The position numbers and the translations under genes were made by a program. The notes under the pieces were generated by a model. It was given only the letters and a program-made list of their open reading frames with translations, made no database searches and had not been told where the DNA came from. DNA of 64,000 nucleotides from Iodobacter sp025352645 (GTDB lineage Bacteria; Pseudomonadota; Gammaproteobacteria; Burkholderiales; Chitinibacteraceae): contig NZ_JAWQUO010000010.1 of NCBI RefSeq assembly GCF_033446605.1, forward strand, positions 87,710-151,709. The letters run 5' to 3'. This document shows positions 44,630-53,836 of the stretch, one piece after another; positions within the stretch are counted from its first letter, which is position 1, and every line of letters begins with the position of its first letter.

Positions 44630-46325
44630 GTTTATTTCTCTTGATCGCCTCCTTTCTCAAGGGCGGCCTTCCTCATATCTTATTGCCGTTGCAGATGCAG
44701 ATGCCGCCGAGCAAAACCTTGATTTTGCCGCGTTTTCAATTCAGGCAGCTCGCTGGCGGCAAGCATTTAAAGCGCATTCTGGGCATAAATTTGCTCTGTA
44801 TTTTAATAACAGCGCCACCTTTGCCGCCGCCCTAATGGGTGCTTGGCAGGCGGGGAAATGTGTTTACCTACCGGGTGACGCCTTACCCTCCACTTTGCAG
44901 CGCTTACGTCATGAGGTAGATGGTTTTGCTGGGGATTTACCTAGCGAATACGCGCCAGTACAGCCCAGAGCCGCTGCCATTGACCCGTGGAACGATCTAG
45001 ACCTTAACGCCATATCACTGGTGGTTTACACCTCAGGCTCTAGCGGCGAGCCCAGCGCCATTCCTAAAAAACTATCGCAGCTGAGTAGCGAAGTGGCGGC
45101 TCTTCATGCTTGTTTTGGCGGGCACAGTGCCACGGTGCTGGCTACCGTGTCGCATCAGCATATTTACGGCCTTTTATTTCGAGTGCTCTGGCCGATTTCT
45201 GCCGGATATGCTTTTGCCGCTGACCGACTCGCCTTCCCCGAAGACATAGCCGCCGCGCTGAGCACCACCCCAGATGCCGTGCTAGTTGCCAGCCCTGCGC
45301 ACTTAAAGCGTTTACCAGAACAACTTAATTGGGGCAACGCAGCAGGCCATTTACGCATGTTATTTTCTTCTGGCGGGCCACTAAGCACCGAGGCACTGCA
45401 CCTCTGCCGCAGCCTACTACGGCAAGCCCCCATTGAAGTCTACGGCAGCTCCGAAACCGGCGGCATTGCTTGGCGGGCTCGTCAGCAAGATGTACAAACG
45501 GCATGGCAAACACTACCAGGTGTAGCGGTCAAAGTGCGCGATGAGCTACTGCAAGTACGCTCAGCCCATCTAAGCGACGATCAATGGCAGGCCTGCTCTG
45601 ACCGCGTAGCACTAACAGATTCAGGGTTTGAGCTAATAGGCCGTAGTGATCGGATTATCAAGATCGAAGAAAAACGGGTGTCACTCAACGCAATAGAAGA
45701 CGCGCTACTCACTACAGGGCTTTTGCAAGACGCCCGCATCGTTGCGCTTAAGGGAGCAAGGCTTACGCTAGGTGTTGTTGCTACACCGAACACAGCGGGC
45801 TGGCATCTCTTTGATACCGCAGGCAAACGCGCACTGAATCAACAGCTACGCAAAACTTTGGCCCTTTGTGTAGAAGCCAGCGCCCTGCCACGGCGCTTTC
45901 GATACTTGCATGCGCTGCCTACCAACAGCCAGAGCAAAGTCACCGAAACCGCACTTGCAGCGCTCTTTGACCCACGCCGCCCAGAGGCACGCGTACTGTC
46001 TTTAAGCAGCAATCATGCCTTACTGGCGATTGATGTTAAGGCAGACTCACCCTTTTTTGACGGCCATTTTACTGACGCGCCAGTTTTACCTGGAGTGGCA
46101 CAAATTGAGTGGGCGCTGCGTTTAGCGCGCGAGCTATTTGATCTGCCAGCGGTTTTTTTACGGCTAGAGCTAATTAAGTTTCAGCAGGTCATCACCCCTG
46201 ATAGCCGAATACAGCTGGAGCTTGGCACACAAGCTAAAGCTAACGAATCTGTGCTTACATTTAAATTTCTATCTGCTGCAGGCCCTCACGCCAGCGGCAG
46301 AATTGTGCTGGGAGCACATCCATGA
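44622..46325 (+). CDS. AMP-dependent aryl-acid ligase fused to a hotdog dehydratase (ApeH-ApeI type)
   Basis: A 567-residue two-domain protein. Residues 1 to about 455 are an AMP-forming ligase: VVYTSGSSGEPSAIPKK is the P-loop motif, then VYGSSETGG and the hinge/Lys region FELIGRSDRIIKIEEKRVSL. It likely loads the aryl acid on a carrier protein. Residues about 465-567 are a FabZ-like hotdog domain with FFDGHFTDAPVLPGVAQIEWA, the ApeI dehydratase type. In the described APE systems ApeH and ApeI are separate activities; here they share one polypeptide. No stop or frameshift separates them. Confidence 0.9.
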   Translation: MAEFISLDRLLSQGRPSSYLIAVADADAAEQNLDFAAFSIQAARWRQAFKAHSGHKFALYFNNSATFAAALMGAWQAGKCVYLPGDALPSTLQRLRHEVDGFAGDLPSEYAPVQPRAAAIDPWNDLDLNAISLVVYTSGSSGEPSAIPKKLSQLSSEVAALHACFGGHSATVLATVSHQHIYGLLFRVLWPISAGYAFAADRLAFPEDIAAALSTTPDAVLVASPAHLKRLPEQLNWGNAAGHLRMLFSSGGPLSTEALHLCRSLLRQAPIEVYGSSETGGIAWRARQQDVQTAWQTLPGVAVKVRDELLQVRSAHLSDDQWQACSDRVALTDSGFELIGRSDRIIKIEEKRVSLNAIEDALLTTGLLQDARIVALKGARLTLGVVATPNTAGWHLFDTAGKRALNQQLRKTLALCVEASALPRRFRYLHALPTNSQSKVTETALAALFDPRRPEARVLSLSSNHALLAIDVKADSPFFDGHFTDAPVLPGVAQIEWALRLARELFDLPAVFLRLELIKFQQVITPDSRIQLELGTQAKANESVLTFKFLSAAGPHASGRIVLGAHP

Positions 46326-47059
46326 GCCTCATCAAGATCTGTGTGGTTATCCCCGTATATAACCATGGTGCAGCGATAGGCGCAGTAGTGGCATCCGTGC
46401 AACGCCATGGACTGCACTGTATCTTGGTTGATGATGGCAGCGACGCTAACTGTGCAGCGGTACTGGATCAGCTAGAAGCAACAGGCATTACACTGATTCG
46501 GCTAGCAAAAAACCAAGGGAAAGGCGGGGCAATGATTGCAGGGTTTCGCAGCGCCTCTGCTCTAGGCTATAGCCATGTTTTACAGATTGACGCTGATGGT
46601 CAGCACAATACCGCCGACATCCCTAAATTTGTAGTACTGGCTCAGCAAAACCAGCCAGCCTTAATCTGTGGCTGTCCTGTTTACGATGAAAGCGTGCCCA
46701 AAGCCCGTCTCTATGGCCGTTATGCCACTCATATTTGGGTGTGGATCAACACCCTATCGCTGGCAATTAAAGACTCCATGTGCGGTTTTCGCGTTTATCC
46801 GCTGGCCCCAACTATTGCGCTTTTTGATAGCACCAACATTGGCAAACGCATGGATTTTGATATCGAAGTGGCCGTGCGGCTGTACTGGCGCGGCATGCCT
46901 GTCATCAACCAGCCGACCCGTGTCAGCTACCCTAGTGATGGGATATCACACTTTAAAGTTCTGAAAGACAATCTGCTGATCTCTCGTATGCATGCCCAGC
47001 TTTTTGCCGGAATGCTGCTGCGCTCACCTTTGCTGATCTGGCGGAAAATTGCTGCATGA
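46322..47059 (+). CDS. Family 2 glycosyltransferase (APE cluster)
   Basis: A 245-residue GT-A enzyme. It starts KICVVIPVYNHGAAIGAVVASV and has VDDGSDA, the metal site QIDADGQHN, and the acceptor region CGFRVYPLAP. A GT2 of this class in APE loci may transfer a sugar during lipid attachment of the polyene. Overlaps on both sides are four bases (ATGA). In other clusters the GT and the following acyltransferase may occur as one protein; here they are two genes. Confidence 0.9.
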   Translation: MSLIKICVVIPVYNHGAAIGAVVASVQRHGLHCILVDDGSDANCAAVLDQLEATGITLIRLAKNQGKGGAMIAGFRSASALGYSHVLQIDADGQHNTADIPKFVVLAQQNQPALICGCPVYDESVPKARLYGRYATHIWVWINTLSLAIKDSMCGFRVYPLAPTIALFDSTNIGKRMDFDIEVAVRLYWRGMPVINQPTRVSYPSDGISHFKVLKDNLLISRMHAQLFAGMLLRSPLLIWRKIAA

Positions 47060-47994
47060 ATAAGCAGAACCAACACTGGGCAGACATCGGCGAAAATACC
47101 TTTATTACCGGCATCTGGCTGCTATTTCATGTGCATCGCTTAGCTGGCCGCTGGCCATTTCGGCTGTGTATTTACCCTGTTGTTACCCTGCAATGGCTAA
47201 CTAGACCCAGCCTACGTTATGCCTCTATGCAATATCTGCAGCGGCTGGAAGCCGCCACAGGCGCGCTCGGCCATACGCCATCAATACGAGACAGCCTAAA
47301 ACACCTCGCGCTATTTGCCGAAACCATGCTGGATAAGCTGCTCGCTGTATCAGGCAAATATCGCTTTGATCAGATCAAAACCGAAGGCCGCGAAGCGTTT
47401 TACGCGGTGGCGGAGCAAGGCTTAGGCGGCATTATTGTGACCGCCCATTTGGGCTGCCTAGAGTTATGCCGTGCTATGGCGGCGCAGCGGAGCAAAATCC
47501 GCCTCAATATTCTGGTGCATACCCGTCACGCCGCACAATTCAATCAATTACTTAAGCGGCTTAACCCAGATAACGACTTACAGCTCATTGAAGTCACCGA
47601 AGTGGGCCCCGCCACCGCCGTGCTACTACAAAGCAAAATTGCCGCTGGGGAATACATCGTGATTGCGGGCGACCGTATTCCCGTATTTGCCAGCCAAACC
47701 GTACAAGCTGATTTTTTAGGCCATAGCGCCCCGTTCCCAGTTGGGCCCTATATTTTGGCCAACTTGCTCAAATGCCCACTCTATTTACTAGGCTGCATCC
47801 ATGAAGGGCGCGGCTACCGTATTCATTTTGAAACCCTCGCTGATAAGGTTGTTTTACCACGCGGCCAGCGAGCTATCGCCATGGCTGGCTACGCGCAGCA
47901 ATACGCCGATGCGCTCACCATCTTGCTGAAACGCTCGCCCTATGACTGGTTCAATTTCTTTGCCTTTTGGGACCAAAGCCATGCCAGCCAATGA
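47056..47994 (+). CDS. LpxL/HtrB-like lipid acyltransferase (APE cluster)
   Basis: A 312-residue inner-membrane acyltransferase of the lipid A late-acyltransferase superfamily. The H-x4-E motif is TAHLGCLELC and the later IVIAGDRIPVF block matches the GDR region of LpxL enzymes. It probably joins an acyl group to the polyene lipid anchor. The start overlaps the GT gene by four bases. It is not a lipid A gene by context, since it lies inside the APE operon. Confidence 0.88.
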   Translation: MNKQNQHWADIGENTFITGIWLLFHVHRLAGRWPFRLCIYPVVTLQWLTRPSLRYASMQYLQRLEAATGALGHTPSIRDSLKHLALFAETMLDKLLAVSGKYRFDQIKTEGREAFYAVAEQGLGGIIVTAHLGCLELCRAMAAQRSKIRLNILVHTRHAAQFNQLLKRLNPDNDLQLIEVTEVGPATAVLLQSKIAAGEYIVIAGDRIPVFASQTVQADFLGHSAPFPVGPYILANLLKCPLYLLGCIHEGRGYRIHFETLADKVVLPRGQRAIAMAGYAQQYADALTILLKRSPYDWFNFFAFWDQSHASQ

Positions 47995-48068
47995 TGCAGC
48001 AACGCACCAAGACAATATTTGCCCTGCCAAGCACTGGCTCCACTTTTCAGACTTCCGGAACCCAATCC

Positions 48069-49619
48069 ATGCCAACAACTCATACCCCGGCGATCTGCTT
48101 TGACGGCTGCCGCTTAAGCATCGAAGATATCGTCACAATTTCACAGCAAAAATCATCTGCAGCGCTCTCTGCCAACCCTGATTTTCGTGGCCGCATTCAA
48201 AAGGGCGCGGATTTTTTAGACCGCCTACTCAAGGATGATGGCGTAATTTATGGCGTGACTACCGGTTATGGTGATTCTTGCACCGTCACCATTCCGCCTG
48301 AGCTAATCGCAGAACTACCGCATCATCTTTACACCTACCACGGCTGTGGCGCTGGGCGTTTTCTGACCCCTGAAGAAACCCGCGCCGTGATCGCAACTCG
48401 GCTCGCGTCTCTTTCTCAAGGGATGTCGGGCGTCAGCATTGCGCTCTTAGATCAGCTTGAGGCCTTACTTAAGCACGATATTCTGCCGCTGATTCCTGCG
48501 GAAGGCTCGGTAGGGGCCAGTGGTGATTTAACCCCGCTCTCTTACGTGGCCGCCGTGCTTTGTGGTGAGCGTGAGGTGATGTACCGTGGCGAGCGCCGCG
48601 ATGCCAGCGATGTATTTACTGAACTCAATATCCAACCACTACGCCTGCGCCCAAAAGAAGGCCTCGCCATGATGAATGGCACGGCGGTGATGACCGCACT
48701 GGCTTGCCTCGCGTGGCAGCGTGCCAATTATCTATGCAAATTATCCGCAAGACTCACCGCCATGAATGTGGTGGCAAGTGCGGGCAATGCGCATCATTTT
48801 GATGAAACCCTATTTGCCGTTAAGCCGCATGCGGGCCAACAAGCGGTGGCCGCACGTATCCGCAGTGATTTGGCTAGCCCAAAGCCCAGCCGTAACGACG
48901 AGCGTTTGCAAGACCGCTATTCCTTACGCTGCGCACCGCATGTGATTGGCGTACTCGAAGACGCCCTGCCGTTTTTTAGAACCCTGATCGAAAACGAGCT
49001 CAACAGCGCTAACGACAACCCGATTATTGATGCGACCAACGAGCGGGTGCTGCACGGCGGGCATTTCTATGGCGGGCATATTGCCTTTGCGATGGACAGC
49101 CTGAAAAACACCGTGGCCAATCTGGCTGATTTACTGGATCGCCAACTGGCGCTTTTGGTAGACACCCGCTTTAATCACGGCCTGCCATCCAATTTATCCG
49201 GCTGCACCGGCCCACGTGCGGCCATTAATCATGGCTTAAAAGCGCTACAAATCAGTGTGTCGGCATGGACGGCCGAAGCGCTAAAGCAAACCATGCCCGC
49301 CTCGGTGTTTAGCCGCTCTACCGAGTGCCACAATCAAGACAAAGTCAGCATGGGCACCATCGCCGCCCGCGATGCCTTGCGCGTATTGGAACTAACCGAG
49401 CAAGTAGTTGCTGCCATGCTGATTGCCGCCCGCCAAGGCATCACCCTGCGCCGCCGCATTGATACAGATCTACAACTACCCGCAGCACTGGCCACCATGC
49501 AGGCCGATTTAGAAGACCGTATCCCGCTGATTGTGGAAGACCGTGCCCTAGATAAAGAGCTGCAGGCACTGATCAGCAATATTCGTGAACAAGCATGGGT
49601 GCTGTATGACGAGCAATAA
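48069..49619 (+). CDS. HAL/PAL/TAL family ammonia-lyase, tyrosine-lyase-like
   Basis: About 516 residues from ATG 48069. The MIO cofactor triad Ala-Ser-Gly is at residues 150-152 in GSVGASGDLTPLS, the catalytic Tyr61 is in YGVTTGYGDS, and the substrate pocket reads LPHHLYTYHG. His-Leu at residues 86-87 is the pair seen in tyrosine ammonia-lyases (HAL has Ser-His, PAL Phe-Leu), so 4-coumarate from tyrosine is the likely starter. An ATG at 47991 overlaps the upstream stop (ATGA) and is the alternative start; it adds 26 residues without similarity. Confidence 0.88.
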   Translation: MPTTHTPAICFDGCRLSIEDIVTISQQKSSAALSANPDFRGRIQKGADFLDRLLKDDGVIYGVTTGYGDSCTVTIPPELIAELPHHLYTYHGCGAGRFLTPEETRAVIATRLASLSQGMSGVSIALLDQLEALLKHDILPLIPAEGSVGASGDLTPLSYVAAVLCGEREVMYRGERRDASDVFTELNIQPLRLRPKEGLAMMNGTAVMTALACLAWQRANYLCKLSARLTAMNVVASAGNAHHFDETLFAVKPHAGQQAVAARIRSDLASPKPSRNDERLQDRYSLRCAPHVIGVLEDALPFFRTLIENELNSANDNPIIDATNERVLHGGHFYGGHIAFAMDSLKNTVANLADLLDRQLALLVDTRFNHGLPSNLSGCTGPRAAINHGLKALQISVSAWTAEALKQTMPASVFSRSTECHNQDKVSMGTIAARDALRVLELTEQVVAAMLIAARQGITLRRRIDTDLQLPAALATMQADLEDRIPLIVEDRALDKELQALISNIREQAWVLYDEQ

Positions 49620-50031
49620 TCTCAGCATTGAAATTCAGCTCTCACCCGCTTTTCATGATTTAGACCCGATGAATATCGTCTGGCATGGCAATTACACCAA
49701 ATACCTAGAAATTGCCCGCTGCGCCCTATTGGCCAAGTTTGATTACGATTACCCGCAAATGAAAGCGTCCGGCTATGCTTGGCCAATTGTTGATATGCGC
49801 TTGAAATACATCAAACCTGCCACCTTTGGCCAGCAATTGATGGTGCACGCCGAAATCACCGAGTGGGAATCGCGCTTAAAAATCAACTACCTGATCCGTG
49901 ATGCCGTAAGCGGCCATAAAATCAACCAAGCCCACACCATTCAAGTGGCGGTGGATATAGAGAGCGGCGAAATGCAATACGTCTGCCCAGCTATTTTATG
50001 GCAGCGGCTTGGGGTGGAGGAGCCGCAATGA
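49606..50031 (+). CDS. 4HBT-type acyl-CoA/ACP thioesterase (ApeK type)
   Basis: A 141-residue hotdog thioesterase. The block FHDLDPMNIVWHGNYTKYLEIAR contains the catalytic Asp and the WHGNY signature of the 4-hydroxybenzoyl-CoA thioesterase subfamily. It overlaps the lyase gene by 14 bases. It may release or transfer the finished aryl polyene chain, or edit stalled intermediates. A GTG at 49585 is also in frame. Its stop is part of an ATGA that would couple to the next gene, but that frame ends after about 18 codons. Confidence 0.88.
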   Translation: MTSNNLSIEIQLSPAFHDLDPMNIVWHGNYTKYLEIARCALLAKFDYDYPQMKASGYAWPIVDMRLKYIKPATFGQQLMVHAEITEWESRLKINYLIRDAVSGHKINQAHTIQVAVDIESGEMQYVCPAILWQRLGVEEPQ

Positions 50032-50137
50032 AAGCAGAAAAAACTCACTCACTTTTTTTGCAAGAAATTCCCCCATCCACTTGATATAAAAACAATTAGA
50101 AATAATTGATTCATCTAAATTTTAAAAGGTCTTTTCA

Positions 50138-50446
50138 ATGCAGTATCTTGTAATCGCTCTTATTTTATCTTCTATCACTTTAAGTGGCTGCGCATCCAGA
50201 GAAACAAAAACCAACCGAAAATTAAGTCAATTAGCTATTGTCACACCACTTATTGACGACACTTACGAATCCAGCGCGAATCATCGTGACAACAACATTA
50301 AATCAGAAAAAATCGTACTCGCCTCAGCGACTACACAGTGCCAAAACCAAGGAAAAACACCTGTTGTCCTCGAAAAAAAAATCAAAGAAACCCCTGAATT
50401 CGGCGTAATTCTTAAGTTTAAATGCGAGGTCAAATCATCAAAATAA
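50138..50446 (+). CDS. Small lipoprotein of unknown function inserted in the APE operon
   Basis: A 102-residue lipoprotein with a signal peptide and lipobox ending SGC at residue 18. The mature part is Lys/Thr/Glu-rich with two cysteines (CQNQGKTP, FKCEV), and no family is recognised. The base composition is clearly more AT-rich than its neighbours. It is separated from both sides by 70-115 noncoding bases, whereas all other operon genes here overlap or nearly touch. It appears to be a later insertion. The AAGG ribosome site is good. Role in pigment export cannot be excluded. Confidence 0.68.
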   Translation: MQYLVIALILSSITLSGCASRETKTNRKLSQLAIVTPLIDDTYESSANHRDNNIKSEKIVLASATTQCQNQGKTPVVLEKKIKETPEFGVILKFKCEVKSSK

Positions 50447-50561
50447 ACGGTCCATACTGTTTATTAAGAACAACTCACCATAAAGGAAGCTCCAAAAACA
50501 ACGGAGCACCCTCTTGGTTCAGCTCAGCAACATTGGTCATTACAAAAGATCTAACAAAACA

Positions 50562-51170
50562 ATGAAAACCATCTTGATGGGATTATTCTTCGCCACACTA
50601 ACCCTGAGCGTTCAGGCCACAGATTTAGCCGCCAGCGTCAAAGAGCGGCTCACGCAGCCCGCCGTATTGCGCGGTTATTTTGAGCAAAACAAGCAGGTGG
50701 CAGGGTTTAAAAAGCCGCTGATTTCCCGAGGGGATTTTATTGTTGCACGGGATAAGGGAGTGCTTTGGCGCACTAAAACGCCCTTTGCTGGCACGCTTAG
50801 GCTAAGCCGCGATGAAATCGTGGCAAAACAGGGTGATGGCGAAGTGGCCTTTCGCCTCAGTGCCAGCAAGGAGCCATCAGTCAGAATGATTAATGGTCTG
50901 CTGTTTTCACTGCTCAATGGCGATGTCAGCAGCTTGGGTGAGCTATTTAAGATTGAAGGCAGCGTGAATGGCAAATCGTGGCAGCTTTTGCTTACACCCA
51001 AGCAGGCCGCATTAGGCAAAATCATGCGCAAAATTGCCTTATCCGGCGATCAATTTGTACGCCAAATTGATCTTGACGAAGCCAGCGGCGATCAAACAAC
51101 CATCCGCTTTACTGCGCAAAACACTGAGCCCGCTAAACTAAGCAGCGACGAGATGGCCCGCTTTGAGTAA
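50562..51170 (+). CDS. LolA-like periplasmic carrier (APE cluster)
   Basis: A 202-residue exported protein. The ATG at 50562 starts a signal peptide (KTILMGLFFATLTLSVQA) and excludes 16 upstream residues of the open frame. After it the LolA-like pattern appears: LRGYFEQNKQVAGFKKPLISRGDFIVARDKGVLWRTKTPF. In APE clusters this LolA homologue is proposed to carry the lipid-linked pigment across the periplasm. It overlaps the exporter gene by eight bases, indicating coupled function. Confidence 0.87.
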   Translation: MKTILMGLFFATLTLSVQATDLAASVKERLTQPAVLRGYFEQNKQVAGFKKPLISRGDFIVARDKGVLWRTKTPFAGTLRLSRDEIVAKQGDGEVAFRLSASKEPSVRMINGLLFSLLNGDVSSLGELFKIEGSVNGKSWQLLLTPKQAALGKIMRKIALSGDQFVRQIDLDEASGDQTTIRFTAQNTEPAKLSSDEMARFE

Positions 51171-53496
51171 GCAAACCTCCACACTGCTGGCCAAAATTTG
51201 GCTGCTGATCGTGCTCGCCTTTATCGGCCACAATATTTATCTCTGGTCTGGGCATTTACAGCTAGATACCGATATTCTCGCCATGCTGCCACAGGATGAA
51301 CGCGATCCTACGGTGCAAAACGCCACGCGCCAACTGGCCGATGCGGCAGCCAATCGCGTGGTGGTACTGGCTGGCGGAGCAGATTGGGAAAGCGCCAAAA
51401 AAGCCGGTGACGCTTATGCAACCGCACTAACAAACAGCAAATTGCCGCTGACCCTGCGCTACCGCATGGGGGATGAAGCAGAATGGCTGAGCTTTTTCAT
51501 TCCTTACCGTAAGCAGCTACTGAGTAGCGCACAACAGCAGCTATTGCAAAGCCAGAGCAGCGATCAATTGGCCCAAAAGGCCGTTGCCATGCTGTATCAG
51601 CCTGGAATGGGTATGCCACGGCTGGGCGAGTGGCGCGATGATCCGCTTAATCTACTAGGGGGCTGGCTGGGCGAGCGCGCCGCACAAAGCAAGGTACGCG
51701 TCAGAGATGGGCGCTTAAGCATCAGTGCTGGTGATCGGCATTATGTTTTACTTACACTACAACAAAGTGGCTCGGCTTTTTCGATTAAAGCGCAGCAAGC
51801 GCTAATACCGGTACTGGATGCAGCCAAAGCCGCCGCACTCAGCCAAGCGGGCAAGGTGAGCATCCTAACCGTTGGTATTCCCTTACACGCAGCGGCAGCG
51901 GCCACACAAGCCGAGCGGGAAATTCACACCATAGGCATAGGCTCGATGCTCGGCATTGTGCTGCTTACCGTATTTGCCTTCAGCGCCATTCGCCCGCGCA
52001 TATTGGTGACGCTATCTATTGCCGTGGGTTTGCTGGCCGCTGTTTCGGTCTGTAGCCTAGTTTTTGGCCGCTTACATCTTATTACGCTGGTGTTTGGAGC
52101 CAGCCTCGTTGGCGTGGCGGAAAACTACGGCAGCAATTACTTCAGCAGCCGTCAGGGCCGTGCCGCCAGCGAGCGCTGGGCCATGCTAAAAGAGCAAGCG
52201 CCGGTGATGTGGCTTGCCATGCTCACCACCGCCATTGGCTACGCCCTACTGGCGCTGACTCCCTTTCCTGGCTTAAGGCAAATTGCAGTTTTCTCTGCCG
52301 TGGGCTTATTGGCAGCCTTTGTCACCGTGATGTGGTGGTTTCCCTTGTTTGATAAAGGGCGGCTCGATCACACCAAGCTCTCACTCTGGATAGGCACACG
52401 CCGTGCGCTTTGGCCTACGCTGGGCAAAAACCGCCTCACGCTGATTTTTACCGTGATCGTCAGTAGTTTATTGCTAGCGGGCGGTATGTCTATGCACAGC
52501 AATGACGATATCCGCCTCTTGCAAAGCTCACCACCGGCACTGATTAAGCAGCAGATTGAAGTAGGCAAGCTGCTTGATCTACCTAGCCCTGCGCAGTTTT
52601 ATTTGATTCGCGGTGCAAGCATCGAGGCGGTATTGCAGCAGGAAGAAGCACTTAAAGCTCGGCTTGACCCGATGATGACGCGTGGCCGGATTACGGGCTA
52701 TCAAGCCATCAGCGATTGGGTGCCCTCACATAAGCAGCAAGATCTGAATTTGGCACTAACCGAGCGCACTGTGTTTGCCAAGGAAGGCGTACTCGCCAAA
52801 GCGGGGATTTTATTAGGTGAGACTCTGCAACCATCACACAACACGCCACCACCATTACTCCTAAACGATTGGCTGGCAGCTGCAGTGTCAGAACCGCTAC
52901 GTCATCAATGGCTGGGCCAGTTTGAGGGCGGTTACGCCAGTGTGATGCTGATCCGTGGCGTCAGCAGCGCCAGCCAGCTCACCGAGTTGGCCGCCTTAGC
53001 ACCACAGCTGACGGGTGTGCGCTGGGTGGATAAAGTGGCCGAAGTCTCGGAGGTAATGGGCCGCTATCGCGTCAAAATGGCTTGGGTGATTGCTTTGAGC
53101 TATCTACTGGTTTTTGCCGCGCTCACACTGCGCTTTGGTCGCAAGGCTTGGCGGGCGCTACTGCCAACCTTACTGGCCAGCTCGCTTACTTTGGCGATAT
53201 TGGCGCTGCTTGGCCAGCCCTTACAGCTGTTTAATATTTTGGCACTGCTGCTGATTTTGGGCATGGGCGTGGATTATGGGATTTTTCTATTAGAAAACCC
53301 CGAGCCCCAAGCAACTAGGCCGTTTTTATCCGTCACGCTAGCGGCCATCTCTACCCTGCTTGCCTTTGGCCTGCTGGCGCTTTCTGCAACGCCTGCTTTA
53401 CACGCTTTTGGGCTGACTATGCTGTTTGGCATTGGCCTTTCTTGGTTACTCACTCCTGCATTTATGCCCCTTACCTCCTTCATTCAAGACCGTTAA
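51163..53496 (+). CDS. MMPL/RND-superfamily exporter (APE cluster)
   Basis: A 777-residue inner-membrane protein with two repeated halves, each one helix, a large periplasmic loop and a bundle of helices (VFGASLVGVAENYGSNYF in the first, ILGMGVDYGIFLLENPE in the second, the latter carrying the membrane acidic residue). This is the exporter type found in aryl polyene and mycolic-lipid loci. It probably extracts the polyene lipid from the inner membrane and passes it to the LolA-like protein just upstream. Three bases separate it from the next gene. Confidence 0.92.
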   Translation: MSKQTSTLLAKIWLLIVLAFIGHNIYLWSGHLQLDTDILAMLPQDERDPTVQNATRQLADAAANRVVVLAGGADWESAKKAGDAYATALTNSKLPLTLRYRMGDEAEWLSFFIPYRKQLLSSAQQQLLQSQSSDQLAQKAVAMLYQPGMGMPRLGEWRDDPLNLLGGWLGERAAQSKVRVRDGRLSISAGDRHYVLLTLQQSGSAFSIKAQQALIPVLDAAKAAALSQAGKVSILTVGIPLHAAAAATQAEREIHTIGIGSMLGIVLLTVFAFSAIRPRILVTLSIAVGLLAAVSVCSLVFGRLHLITLVFGASLVGVAENYGSNYFSSRQGRAASERWAMLKEQAPVMWLAMLTTAIGYALLALTPFPGLRQIAVFSAVGLLAAFVTVMWWFPLFDKGRLDHTKLSLWIGTRRALWPTLGKNRLTLIFTVIVSSLLLAGGMSMHSNDDIRLLQSSPPALIKQQIEVGKLLDLPSPAQFYLIRGASIEAVLQQEEALKARLDPMMTRGRITGYQAISDWVPSHKQQDLNLALTERTVFAKEGVLAKAGILLGETLQPSHNTPPPLLLNDWLAAAVSEPLRHQWLGQFEGGYASVMLIRGVSSASQLTELAALAPQLTGVRWVDKVAEVSEVMGRYRVKMAWVIALSYLLVFAALTLRFGRKAWRALLPTLLASSLTLAILALLGQPLQLFNILALLLILGMGVDYGIFLLENPEPQATRPFLSVTLAAISTLLAFGLLALSATPALHAFGLTMLFGIGLSWLLTPAFMPLTSFIQDR

Positions 53497-53499
53497 ATC

Positions 53500-53769
53500 A
53501 TGATCAATATACTTAATCAATTTGTATTTAAACACCTGCGCACCATCGAAATGGTCGGCGTATTAATGCGTATTTTTAGCTTTAGTCTCGTCAGCTGGCT
53601 GGGGCCGCAAAGCCCATTTATGTTCGTTTGGAGCCTAAACACCATCGACGCCATCATGCTGGCATGGTGCTCGGCCATCAAACGCGATTCTGCTTACACC
53701 TTACTCAATGGCTTCTGGATTATTGTGGGCCTCATTGGCATATTGCGCGCAGGGCAATTTATCCACTGA
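53500..53769 (+). CDS. Small membrane protein (APE cluster)
   Basis: An 89-residue protein with about three hydrophobic helices and no recognised family. It begins three bases after the exporter gene and is followed by 67 bases before the flavoprotein gene. The FKHLRTIEMVGVLMRIFSFSLVSWLGP segment and a hydrophilic hinge IKRDSAY are notable. Its place suggests an accessory to the exporter. Confidence 0.7.
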   Translation: MINILNQFVFKHLRTIEMVGVLMRIFSFSLVSWLGPQSPFMFVWSLNTIDAIMLAWCSAIKRDSAYTLLNGFWIIVGLIGILRAGQFIH

Positions 53770-53836
53770 TACCACGCTCCCCAGTAGCAAGCACGACAGA
53801 ACCCTCATAAAAAAATCAAAATATAGCGAGAAGAAA

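Noticed and set aside
50028..50084. An 18-codon frame starting at the thioesterase stop codon
   Set aside because: Too short and without motif; more likely the scar left where the downstream gene was once coupled.
53708..53836. N-terminal extension of the flavoprotein frame
   Set aside because: It overlaps the small membrane protein gene and the FAD motif starts properly from ATG 53837.
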